From a virus: 40,569 nucleotides of DNA. Below the pieces are notes generated by a model that saw nothing but the letters and a program-made list of their open reading frames with translations, had not been told where the DNA came from and ran no database searches. The stretch is taken from positions 1 to 40,569 of IMG/VR virus record IMGVR_UViG_3300020005_000002. The stretch is one strand, 5' to 3'. Shown piece after piece: positions 15,481 through 23,466 of this stretch (the stretch's first letter is position 1; every line of letters starts with the position of its first letter). Both the position numbers and the translations under genes were made by a program.

Positions 15481-17946
15481 ATGCCTATATCGATGACTAG
15501 AAAAGAATATGAGTTGAAATATGGATTCGCTCCTGTTCTTCCACCTGTCTCAAATGTTGATACAACTCCATCTCCCCGCAGAATGACTAGGGCAGAATAT
15601 GAAGCGGAATTTGGCACACCCGAAACACCCAAAGAAGGATTTTTTACTAAAGCTGGTAATGCGATAAATGAGTTTAATCCTTTTTACCAAATTCCTAAAA
15701 TGGCTATTGAAGGAGCGTCTAAACTCGGAACAGGGTTAGGTGAGATATTAGACTCCAAAAGCCCTAGTGAGGTTATAAGACCCACTGTAAGTGCTCTAGC
15801 TGGCGGAACTCAAATGGCATTAGCTATTCCTTTCGGACTTTTTGAATCAGCTATCAATCTGCCTGGTGTGAAACAAGTTAAAAATTTCCTTTGGGGGACA
15901 GAACCAGGCAAAGTTACTTTACCTAATATAATAGCGGGAGTAGTGCCTGGGATAAAAGGCACTGGTGATATAAAACCATTGCAAGAATTGGTAACTAAAT
16001 ATCAAGATTCACCTGAAATAGCTGGTGATTTAATCACTCTTATTCTGGGTCTTTATGGCGTAAAAGAATTAAAAACACCTGAACTTAAACCCAATATTCA
16101 AGTGGAGTTTCAAAGGGCATACGATAAAGCAATAAAAATACCGATAGTTAAAGCTACTAAAAACAAGATAGAAACCGCTAGAGCAAACGCAGATATTAAA
16201 GCGAAAGCAAGAGAAGTTGCATACAATGCTGAAATAACTCAAGAAGTAGCGGATGAAATTGCTAATATTGAAAGTCAATATTCCAAATTAAGAAAAGCCA
16301 ATGCTTATTCTAAAGACGCCAATGCTTCAAGATTAAGAATAGCTGAAGCTGATGTTCTGCCAGGTTCAGTAGATAGCACAGGAATGATTAACTCTAAACT
16401 GGCAGTAGACGAGTATTATAAGAAAACATTGGAAGGCAAAGAAGCGGTAGTGAGAGAGAATCTTGCTTATCTTGGCGAAACAGTTACTCCGAAGCAAATT
16501 GAGAGAGATTTAACCTTAGAGATAAACCGAAGCGGATTAGAGGGAGGCGACTTGATTACCGCCCTAAATGGAATTAAAAGGGAAATACAAGGATTAAAAC
16601 TGCGAGCGGATAAGAATGGCAACATACCTTTGGAGAGTGTTCACGATGCTAAAATTAGCACGACCCGAAATATAGATTACAATACTCCACCCGAAACTAA
16701 AACTTACAGAAAAGCTAACGCAAGAGCCTACAAAAAAATTGTGGAAGATAATAGTAGTTTCAATGTAAAAGAAGTGAACACTGAACTTGCTAAATACTAT
16801 GAAGACATCACAAGATTAGAAAACCTAAATGGTAGAAAAGTCAAGGGAGGAAAACTAGGTAAATATTTCGCTCAAATATCGGGGAATATTGTCGGCGGAG
16901 CGGTAGGTAGTGCAGTTGGAGGAACAATAGGAATGGCGGCTGGGACAGTTATTGGTGGTGAAGTCGCATCTGGGTTAAGAGGCGAACAAATGGCATCTAC
17001 TTTCGGTGAACCGCGAGGATTGGAAATTCCCAAAAATCCTATTCTTGAAAGGGCTAGACTATCTGTGCCAGATAAAGTAATTAAAGCCGTAAAAGGCATA
17101 CCAAAAACCAAAGAAATCACCCAAATTGAAAAGGATATAAAGAAGAATGTGGCACAACAAGAAAAAGCCATAAAAGCTAATGATTTTACTTTAGTGGCTA
17201 AATTAAAGGAGATTTACGCTATTTTAGTAGATAAGTTGAAAGAGCTCATAAAGAGATATAAGGACACACCGAATAAAGAGGGAGGATTCATTAAGAACTC
17301 CACTGTTCCTCCTTCCACATCAGATATAACCCAAACATCAGCCCAAAAATCGCTCCTACAATCATCTGATAAGAGTAGCATACCTACTAAAAAGAGTCAA
17401 GGTTACAAGGAAACAGGCAACCTCACCACTAAAATCTTAAAAGATTTAGAAGGCAGAACCACTGTCAGCCGACAATATATACTTGATGCTACAAATCGTG
17501 GTGAATTGAAACAAGTTGAACGAGATTTAACTCGTGAAGTATTATCTACAATGGAAGGCGACACCATCAATGTCCAAGAGTTTGCAGATAAAGTGAACAT
17601 AGCAGAATTTTCTAAAAAAGAGTTTAGATACACAAACAGTATAGAACCAAATGCTACTATTGGTGAACTTCCAATATCAAGATTTGACGGCAAGGATATA
17701 TCTTCTTCACAAAATACAGTAGATAAAAAAGGAGTAAATGCTTGGAAAAAGAAAATTCAGGCAGGCGAAAGACCTTATATTTTAATTGAGTATTCAGAAC
17801 GATTAAAAACCAATAAAGTAATTGATGGACATACTCGGCTTACTGCCTATAAACAACTTGGTTTTGAAAAAGTACCAGTAATAGATAACACGAATAAAAT
17901 ACTGAAGTCCAAAACAAAAGTTACTAGCTTAATTAACTCAGAATGA
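15481..17946 (+). CDS. Large ejection-type protein with C-terminal ParB/sulfiredoxin-like domain
   Basis: An 821-aa modular protein. Two N-terminal repeats of MTRxEYExxFG (about residues 5-14 and 35-45) are followed by helices, a coiled-coil region, and a Gly/Ala-rich segment of about 30 residues (about 465-495, GGAVGSAVGGTIGMAAGTV) that resembles a membrane-inserting glycine zipper. Residues about 720-805 resemble a ParB/Srx fold: IGELPISRF, then PYILIEY and VIDGHTRLTAYKQLG. Virion 'polyvalent' proteins of this type enter the host and can act against its defences or nucleic acids; the activity here is unknown. Confidence 0.7.
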   Translation: MPISMTRKEYELKYGFAPVLPPVSNVDTTPSPRRMTRAEYEAEFGTPETPKEGFFTKAGNAINEFNPFYQIPKMAIEGASKLGTGLGEILDSKSPSEVIRPTVSALAGGTQMALAIPFGLFESAINLPGVKQVKNFLWGTEPGKVTLPNIIAGVVPGIKGTGDIKPLQELVTKYQDSPEIAGDLITLILGLYGVKELKTPELKPNIQVEFQRAYDKAIKIPIVKATKNKIETARANADIKAKAREVAYNAEITQEVADEIANIESQYSKLRKANAYSKDANASRLRIAEADVLPGSVDSTGMINSKLAVDEYYKKTLEGKEAVVRENLAYLGETVTPKQIERDLTLEINRSGLEGGDLITALNGIKREIQGLKLRADKNGNIPLESVHDAKISTTRNIDYNTPPETKTYRKANARAYKKIVEDNSSFNVKEVNTELAKYYEDITRLENLNGRKVKGGKLGKYFAQISGNIVGGAVGSAVGGTIGMAAGTVIGGEVASGLRGEQMASTFGEPRGLEIPKNPILERARLSVPDKVIKAVKGIPKTKEITQIEKDIKKNVAQQEKAIKANDFTLVAKLKEIYAILVDKLKELIKRYKDTPNKEGGFIKNSTVPPSTSDITQTSAQKSLLQSSDKSSIPTKKSQGYKETGNLTTKILKDLEGRTTVSRQYILDATNRGELKQVERDLTREVLSTMEGDTINVQEFADKVNIAEFSKKEFRYTNSIEPNATIGELPISRFDGKDISSSQNTVDKKGVNAWKKKIQAGERPYILIEYSERLKTNKVIDGHTRLTAYKQLGFEKVPVIDNTNKILKSKTKVTSLINSE

Positions 17947-17948
17947 AA

Positions 17949-18497
17949 TCACTTTTTATTCCATGGAATCCTACCTTTCTTGAATCTCCCAGAATTAAAA
18001 TGGGGAATGGGTTTTCTCCTATTGTGTTGTTGTTCTTCAATAGTCGCCCAACGACAATTTTCCAAACAATAATCTCCATCATTGTCAATTCTTTCAATCG
18101 TGGTATTGCTATGAGTTTTCAAATGCAGTTTAAGCGATTTCAACATATCATCTCTAAATTCTTCAAAAGATTTCCACAAACATTTTATTCCACGACCACC
18201 ATAATTCTTAAAATCCACACTTTTAGGATTATTACAGCGAGCAAGAATATGGTGATAAGTATTATAAATTCTCGTGCCATAAAATCCATGCTTGGTAGCA
18301 GTTTTCCGCAAAGCATCTACTCTTGCACAACCACAGGATTGAATATGTCCATTTTTAAGATTATATCCTGCTACAATAGATTTATTACCACAGTCGCAAA
18401 GACAATTCCAAAACGAATTATTATTTATAATTCCGTGAAATTTTACTACCGAAAGACGATTAAATTTTTTGCCCGCAATATCTATAAATTTACTCAT
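17949..18497 (-). CDS. Putative HNH-type homing endonuclease (NCRWAT family), only minus-strand gene
   Basis: A 182-aa protein with an N-terminal zinc-ribbon-like part (WNCLCDCG then SCGCAR, about residues 30-56), then GTRIYNTYHHILARCNNP, NYGGRGIKCLW (about 97-108) and TIERIDNDGDYCLENCRWAT (about 132-151), with EQQHNRR following. This architecture is common in phage genomes and is usually annotated HNH or AP2-like endonuclease. The C-terminal FKKGRIPWNKK resembles a NUMOD-type tail. Its stop faces the stop of the preceding gene with 2 nt between them. It has its own promoter at 18504-18532. Confidence 0.8.
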   Translation of the reverse strand: MSKFIDIAGKKFNRLSVVKFHGIINNNSFWNCLCDCGNKSIVAGYNLKNGHIQSCGCARVDALRKTATKHGFYGTRIYNTYHHILARCNNPKSVDFKNYGGRGIKCLWKSFEEFRDDMLKSLKLHLKTHSNTTIERIDNDGDYCLENCRWATIEEQQHNRRKPIPHFNSGRFKKGRIPWNKK

Positions 18498-18503
18498 ACC
18501 TCT

Positions 18504-18532
18504 ATTATATACGCAGGTAGTAAAAATGTAAA
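18504..18532 (-). promoter_or_regulatory. Sigma70-type promoter of the minus-strand endonuclease, leaderless
   Basis: On the minus strand TTTACA (18527-18532) and TATAAT (18504-18509) are separated by 17 nt, and the -10 ends 6 nt before the ATG at 18497. The start codon therefore coincides with the expected transcription start, although AGAGGT in the gap could pass for a Shine-Dalgarno sequence. Confidence 0.75.
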
Positions 18533-18602
18533 TACAAGGGGTGTATTATTATTCGGCGGAGTCAAGTTCAAAGACAAACAAGGTTTGGTGCTAACTTATT
18601 AA
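18524..18602 (+). pseudogene. Possible displaced 3' end of a structural gene
   Basis: Reading from about 18534 to the TAA at 18600-18602 gives VNTRGVLLFGGVKFKDKQGL and four more residues (VLTY), which looks like a natural protein end with beta strands but has no start of its own because the endonuclease occupies the sequence before it. It could be the original C-terminus of the 821-aa protein gene, cut off when the endonuclease was inserted. The evidence is weak. Confidence 0.3.
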
Positions 18603-18625
18603 AGAAGAAAAAGAAGAAAAAATAG

Positions 18626-18631
18626 TATAAT
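18626..18631 (+). promoter_or_regulatory. -10 promoter element of the fiber gene, leaderless
   Basis: TATAAT ends 6 nt before the ATG at 18638, matching the spacing seen at eight other genes. There is no -35 hexamer; the upstream sequence is a purine tract of GAAGAAAAA type. Confidence 0.6.
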
Positions 18632-18637
18632 AAAATT

Positions 18638-21130
18638 ATGGATGAAAATAAACAAAATCTAGCCAAACTCCTAAAGATATTTGATACCTCTAAAATTGTA
18701 TCTTCTGATGACATCCGAGAGACATTAACTGGCGTTCTAAAACTTTTAACTACTTGGAAACAAGAAAATCAAAATTTAAACACTGAAACTAAACAAACTG
18801 TGAACTCTTTGCTTGAAAGAGTTTTAGCTGAACATTCCAAGATGAAAGAGGATGTTACACATGAAACATCCAAGATGAAAAAGGAAACGACTGCCGAATT
18901 CTTCGCTAAACTAAATGAAGTAAAATCTCTATTAAAAGAAGTAGAGAAAAAAAAGCCCAAAGACGGCAAGGATGCGGATGAAGAAATCATCGTTGACAAG
19001 GTTTTAGCTCAAATAAAATTGCCTGAATATAAAGAAACTGTCTTGGATGGCAGACCAGAGATTGTAACTAAAATCAATTCTGGTGCAAAAGACGACACCC
19101 AAATAGCACTAAAACAAATAGAGAATGGAAACAAACTCTTAACGCAGACTGTTTTAGATAGAGCTATCGGCATACTAGACCAGCGTTCTCAATTTTTAAT
19201 CAATAAAGTAAGCAATTTACAATCACAAGTAGATAACGCGCAAATTAGCGTAGGAGCTATTGGAGGCACAATCACGGGCGGAACGGCAGGTTCTGTCTTA
19301 TTCGTCAATCCCACAGGCATAATAGCGCAGGATAACGCCAATTTATTTTACGACAGCTCTCTCGGCAATCTGGGAATAGGAACAAACACTCCATATCTCA
19401 AACTCAATGTATTAAGTAGCACCACAGTCGCGAGTTTTGATTCAACTATCACGGGGGACGGAGCAGTAATAGACCTTTATACTCCGAATATCACGGCAGG
19501 GAACTATGGGAGTATCTCATTCCGTTCCGATAACAGTATCGCGGTAAAACGCATTTTTGCAAGTATACAAACTATCTTTACGGATAAAACATCGGGAAGT
19601 GAAAGCGGGGATTTTGCCATAAATACCATAGGCGTTGGTGTTGGTGCGGCTACAGAAAGAGTGCGGGTAACTTCTTTGGGTGATGTGGGTATTGGAACGG
19701 CAGTACCAGAAGGGAAACTACACGTTTGGAGTGGAAATGCAGGAACAGTAACGGCTGATATAAATGCAAACATCGGTGTTTTTGAATCGGCTAGTTCTAA
19801 CGGTATTTCCATACTAACGCCAGATATTTCAACAAGCCATATCCATTTTGGCAGTCCTTCAACCAATTTCGGCGCCCGACTTACTTGGTCATATAGTAGC
19901 AATTTACTAACAATCGGAACGCATAATACAGGCGCAGAATTTAGTATAACAACGGGCAATGATGTAGCGGCAGTCAGAGTTGATAGCAGTGGCAAGGTGG
20001 GGATAGGAACTACAGCGCCAGAGGGGAATTTGCACGTCTTTAGCGCAACCGCAGGGACATTAACGGCAAACGCGAACGGAAATCTTGGGGTTTTTGAAGC
20101 GGGCGGTTCTAATGGTATCTCCGTTCTAGTGCCAGATGCTTCAACTGCACAAATCTTTTTCGGCAGTCCAACGAGCAATCGTAGCGCTGAAATCACGTGG
20201 CGTTATAGCACTGGTTTAAATCAGATAGGCACGCGCAAAGTAGGCGGAACAATGAGTTTGATGACAGGCAATGCTGTGGAGGCAATCGCGATTGATGCTA
20301 GTCAGAATGTGGGCATCGGAGGGACGGGGACTGGCAGGGTAACCATACAAGGCAACGGCTCTAATTTCAATTTGGAACTAACCAACGTAACGGACGCCAT
20401 TACCGCTTTCAAAATGACTGGCGGCTCAACCACGCTGTTTATGACTTCTAGGTCTACTTATTTTGACATCCAAACGAATACTGCCAGCAAGGGACTAGCG
20501 CTTACGACTGCTGGCGGAGTGGTGTTTGTAAGCTCAACGGGAAGCGTGTCTATCACTGGCGGAACGACTACGCCTATCGCGCCTACGGCAAAATTGCATC
20601 TAGCCGCTGGAACTGCCGCCGTAAATACCGCGCCCTTGAAATTTACTTCGGGACCGCTGCTCACAAACGGCGAAGCGGGAGCAATGGAATATCTAACTGA
20701 CGCATATTATGTAACTACGACGACGAATACAATAAGACGAATGGTGGTAGCTGGTAGCACGGGACGAGCCACAGCACAGAACGCCGCTAATGCCTCTGTG
20801 GCAACTTATACGCTCGGTGCGACCGATGCTTCCTACAAAGTATCTATGAATGTGCTGATAACAACTTCAACCCTATTCAGCTTTACTTGCGAATGCGCGT
20901 ATACCGATGAAGGGAACACGGCTAGAGTGGTAACTCTTAACTTTACGACATTGGCGGGAGTAATCAGCAACGCGGCTCTCACCAACGCTGGCGGAGCCGT
21001 GCCGTATGAAGGAGTGCCATTGCATATAAGGTGTAAAGCCAGCACCGCGATAACATTGCGAACCCAAGCGGCAGGGACGTATACCACTGTAACTTTTAAT
21101 GCAGAGGGGTTTATTTCTCAGATAGCTTGA
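18638..21130 (+). CDS. Tail fiber with GIGT repeats
   Basis: An 830-aa fiber. Residues 1-105 are charged helix and coiled coil (probable trimeric stalk attached to the tail), then a KDGKDADEE turn, a helical region to about 200, and beta-structure to the end. Two tandem 104-residue repeats (about 345-555) begin with VGIGTxxPEGxLHV, and a third VGIGG copy follows. The module KLHLAAGTAAVNTAPLKFTS (about 655) and the C-terminal beta domain are typical of metagenomic phage fibers. It should recognise the host surface. The base composition is visibly richer in G+C than its neighbours, which suggests module exchange. Confidence 0.85.
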   Translation: MDENKQNLAKLLKIFDTSKIVSSDDIRETLTGVLKLLTTWKQENQNLNTETKQTVNSLLERVLAEHSKMKEDVTHETSKMKKETTAEFFAKLNEVKSLLKEVEKKKPKDGKDADEEIIVDKVLAQIKLPEYKETVLDGRPEIVTKINSGAKDDTQIALKQIENGNKLLTQTVLDRAIGILDQRSQFLINKVSNLQSQVDNAQISVGAIGGTITGGTAGSVLFVNPTGIIAQDNANLFYDSSLGNLGIGTNTPYLKLNVLSSTTVASFDSTITGDGAVIDLYTPNITAGNYGSISFRSDNSIAVKRIFASIQTIFTDKTSGSESGDFAINTIGVGVGAATERVRVTSLGDVGIGTAVPEGKLHVWSGNAGTVTADINANIGVFESASSNGISILTPDISTSHIHFGSPSTNFGARLTWSYSSNLLTIGTHNTGAEFSITTGNDVAAVRVDSSGKVGIGTTAPEGNLHVFSATAGTLTANANGNLGVFEAGGSNGISVLVPDASTAQIFFGSPTSNRSAEITWRYSTGLNQIGTRKVGGTMSLMTGNAVEAIAIDASQNVGIGGTGTGRVTIQGNGSNFNLELTNVTDAITAFKMTGGSTTLFMTSRSTYFDIQTNTASKGLALTTAGGVVFVSSTGSVSITGGTTTPIAPTAKLHLAAGTAAVNTAPLKFTSGPLLTNGEAGAMEYLTDAYYVTTTTNTIRRMVVAGSTGRATAQNAANASVATYTLGATDASYKVSMNVLITTSTLFSFTCECAYTDEGNTARVVTLNFTTLAGVISNAALTNAGGAVPYEGVPLHIRCKASTAITLRTQAAGTYTTVTFNAEGFISQIA

Positions 21131-21200
21131 TTGTAGTAGAATTATTAGTATAGAAAAAAGGTCGTGATTAAAAAAATAATTATCAAATAAACATTATTAT

Positions 21201-21776
21201 ATGCCAACTGGATATGCTAAAAATGGAATAAATATAGGACAATTCACAAAAGGATTTATTCCGTGGAATAAAGGCAAAGAATTTACAGAGGAGCATAGAA
21301 AAAATTTAAGTTTGGCTCATTTGGGAAATGAGGGATACTGGCTTGGCAAAAAAAGACCAGAAGAAACTATAAAAAAGATGATTGAGAATCGTCCAAAAGG
21401 TTTGAAATGCCATATTACACCTCATACAGAAGAAACTAAAAAGAGAATGAGCTTGGTGAAGATAGGAAAACCACTATTCAGAACAGAAGAAGGAAAAAAA
21501 TCTTTTAAAGAAAAGGTGAGTGGAGAAAAAAATTGGCAATGGAAAGGGGAAAATGTAAGTTATAGAAGTTTACATAAATGGATTGAAAGACTTTTAGGGA
21601 AACCGCATGAGTGTGAAAACTGCGGTATTAAAACATTAAATCACCGCCAGTATCATTGGTCGAATATTAGCGGACTTTATAAGAGGATAATAACTGATTG
21701 GCGAAGGTTGTGTGTTAAGTGTCATAAGGCAGTTGATAAAGACCGAGTTAAATCAGAACTACAATTCCAGTATTGA
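21201..21776 (+). CDS. NUMOD3/HNH homing endonuclease
   Basis: A 191-aa protein. Residues 1-90 hold several NUMOD-type DNA-binding segments (FIPWNKGKEFTEEHRKNLSL, GYWLGKKRPEETIKKM, HTEETKKRMSLVKIGK). The HNH end is SYRSLHKWIERLLGKPHECE, CGIKTLNHRQYHWSNISGLY, then DWRRLCVKCHKAVD. The same C-terminal layout is found in the gene at 40100 and in the fragment at 31004. It is inserted between fiber and a small tail or lysis gene and shares its stop with the TTG start of the latter. Confidence 0.9.
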   Translation: MPTGYAKNGINIGQFTKGFIPWNKGKEFTEEHRKNLSLAHLGNEGYWLGKKRPEETIKKMIENRPKGLKCHITPHTEETKKRMSLVKIGKPLFRTEEGKKSFKEKVSGEKNWQWKGENVSYRSLHKWIERLLGKPHECENCGIKTLNHRQYHWSNISGLYKRIITDWRRLCVKCHKAVDKDRVKSELQFQY

Positions 21777-22024
21777 CTTTTCAATTTGACACGGGAAGCG
21801 TGCCCTTGTCAAGAATTACAGATGCCTACGCGGCAAAGTATTTTTATCAAGCAAACATCCCTGACCCCGCGAACGAAGGAGGCACGATACCGAACCCTGA
21901 AACGAAAGCGAACTTCGCAAGACGCACATTAAAGGAACAGATAATAACCATCGTGAAGGCGGCGGAATCAGACGCGGCGGCAAAGGCGGCGAGCGATGCA
22001 ATTCTTCCGATTGTTTTGACGTAA
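21773..22024 (+). CDS. Small conserved-type phage protein after the fiber
   Basis: An 83-aa protein starting at TTG 21773 in a 4-nt overlap with the endonuclease stop (TTGA). It contains SRITDAYAAKYFYQANIPD and NFARRTLKEQIITIVKAAES and ends in an alanine-rich helix. Small proteins with this pattern often precede lysis genes in phages, with unknown role. The non-ATG start may reflect replacement of the original start when the endonuclease arrived. Confidence 0.6.
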   Translation: MTFQFDTGSVPLSRITDAYAAKYFYQANIPDPANEGGTIPNPETKANFARRTLKEQIITIVKAAESDAAAKAASDAILPIVLT

Positions 22025-22055
22025 TTACAAATAAATATGATAAAATAAGGATATT

Positions 22056-22295
22056 ATGAAAAAGAAAAAAGGACAGACGACACCAAGATTCAAGAAAGGA
22101 AGCAAAAGGAAAACGAAAAAGACTGACAACGAGGTCGAGCAATTAAAAGCTAACACGGAAGATAAATTATTTATGGATGAAGAAAAAAAAGCAGAGACAC
22201 CAGTTGAAGCAACTGATACGCCTGCAGAAGCGCCTGCAACAGAAACTCCTGCTACCGATGCGCCTGCTGAACCTACAACAGAAACGCCAGCATAG
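22056..22295 (+). CDS. Low-complexity protein with Pro/Ala/Glu/Thr-rich tail
   Basis: A 79-aa protein with a very basic N-terminus (KKKKGQTTPRFKKGSKRKTKK) and a C-terminus of PAETPA-type repeats (about residues 45-79). Such a charge split suggests a flexible linker or a nucleic-acid-binding tail. AAGGA 6 nt before the ATG is a reasonable ribosome site. No family is recognised. Confidence 0.6.
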   Translation: MKKKKGQTTPRFKKGSKRKTKKTDNEVEQLKANTEDKLFMDEEKKAETPVEATDTPAEAPATETPATDAPAEPTTETPA

Positions 22296-22345
22296 TTTTT
22301 ACTCTCCGCTCATTTCTCTTTGAAGCGGGCGGGCTTGTGGAAATT

Positions 22346-22519
22346 ATGAAAACGCGAAGTATTCCATCAAAATATACGGACAGAAACAAATGCGCTTATT
22401 GCAGTAGTAAAAATGATATTGACTTCATTCTTTCTATAGAAAAGTTTTTATGTATAGATTGTTTCGCTCGTTTGCAAAATGCAACCAAGAGTACGGAGGA
22501 AGAAGAGAAATGCGATTAA
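22346..22519 (+). CDS. Small zinc-ribbon protein
   Basis: A 57-aa protein from ATG 22346 (GTG 22337 is possible upstream). CAYC at about residues 18-21 and CIDC at about 38-41 make a four-cysteine zinc ribbon. The role is unknown. It belongs to a group of at least seven tiny CxxC proteins in this genome. Confidence 0.6.
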   Translation: MKTRSIPSKYTDRNKCAYCSSKNDIDFILSIEKFLCIDCFARLQNATKSTEEEEKCD

Positions 22520-22539
22520 CAAGTAATTAACAAGTAACT

Positions 22540-22761
22540 ATGCCTGATTCATATACCAAAAGACAAGAAGATATTGACTTAGCGGTGGTCGCATCGGATG
22601 TCAAATATCTAATAAAAAGCATTGATGGGATAAACGAAGTTCTGAAACATAAATTTGTTACACAGGAGGAATTTGAACCTATTAGAAGAATTATTTATGG
22701 TCTAGTGGCTACTATTTTAATTGCTTTTATTGGAGCTGTAATTGCTTTAATAATAAAATGA
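22540..22761 (+). CDS. XhlA-like small membrane protein, lysis module
   Basis: A 73-aa protein with a helical, mostly charged N-terminus and one C-terminal transmembrane helix (about residues 50-72, IIYGLVATILIAFIGAVIAL). This layout matches XhlA/hemolysin-type partners of holins. It overlaps the next gene by 4 nt and begins the lysis cluster. Confidence 0.6.
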   Translation: MPDSYTKRQEDIDLAVVASDVKYLIKSIDGINEVLKHKFVTQEEFEPIRRIIYGLVATILIAFIGAVIALIIK

Positions 22762-23204
22762 AAAATTTTTTCACTGAAAATATATTACCGAAAGCCGCTT
22801 TGTATATCACCATCTTGGGTTCGCTGATGATGCTCTATCTTGCATTTCTGCTTTTGCATCCGATAAATGAAATTAAATTCGTGCAACCTTTCCACGTTAT
22901 TACAATTTTCACCAATCAAGGAGGAGGTTTTAATTATGAGATAGAGTATTGTTCTCCAAAAGAATCTCTCTATGTAATGGACAACCAATTTGAGAATATA
23001 GAGACAGGCGAACTATGGGATGTGCCAGACCGAGTAGCTCGTTTCACCAAAGGATGCACAAAAGAAATGCACAATCTTCCAATCCCAATTAAAATAGACG
23101 CGGGGATATATAAACTTCGTTCAAGTATCACGATTAAAATCAATTCATTGCGAACGGAGAAATATGATTATGAAAGCGAATCGTTCACTATTGGAAATTA
23201 TTAG
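22758..23204 (+). CDS. Membrane-anchored protein in lysis module
   Basis: A 148-aa protein with an N-terminal signal-anchor (about residues 13-36, ALYITILGSLMMLYLAFLLL) and a beta-rich outer domain with two cysteines (about 63 and 95). It may cross the inner membrane with the domain outside. It might contribute to lysis or exclude superinfection; no family is recognised. Coupling (ATGA) to the XhlA-like gene puts it in the lysis operon. Confidence 0.6.
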   Translation: MKNFFTENILPKAALYITILGSLMMLYLAFLLLHPINEIKFVQPFHVITIFTNQGGGFNYEIEYCSPKESLYVMDNQFENIETGELWDVPDRVARFTKGCTKEMHNLPIPIKIDAGIYKLRSSITIKINSLRTEKYDYESESFTIGNY

Positions 23205-23229
23205 ATAATGTTAGCAGATAAATAATTTT

Positions 23230-23463
23230 ATGGACACAAACTTAATTGACTTTCTAGCGGTAGGTGTGGTGGGTGCGGCGTTATCGGTGGCTTTTCAGTA
23301 TTTCAAAAGCACCAGTGGCAACAGGTCAAAACTGTTGATGATAGGACTTTCAGTTTTAGTAGGAGGGATATATGTGTTTCTCCGAGATACAGTGTGGTGG
23401 ACTACCATTTTAGGAGTGTTAGCGAGTGCTAGCACTGTGTATGCTTTGTTCCTGAAAGAATAA
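23230..23463 (+). CDS. Putative holin
   Basis: A 77-aa protein with an N-terminal hydrophobic helix (LIDFLAVGVVGAALSVAF), a short basic loop (KSTSGNRSK), and one long or two short further helices (LLMIGLSVLVGGIYVFL, then TTILGVLASASTVYALFL). It lies 3 nt before the endolysin gene. Size, topology and position fit a class II or III holin that releases the endolysin. Confidence 0.7.
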   Translation: MDTNLIDFLAVGVVGAALSVAFQYFKSTSGNRSKLLMIGLSVLVGGIYVFLRDTVWWTTILGVLASASTVYALFLKE

Positions 23464-23466
23464 AAT

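Noticed and set aside
17943-18602. Plus-strand 219-aa frame
   Set aside because: It is the shadow of the minus-strand endonuclease, which has clear motifs and a promoter; only its last few codons may be a real remnant.
19504-20196. Minus-strand 230-aa frame in the fiber gene
   Set aside because: It is antisense to the repeated fiber sequence with no motif, ribosome site or promoter.
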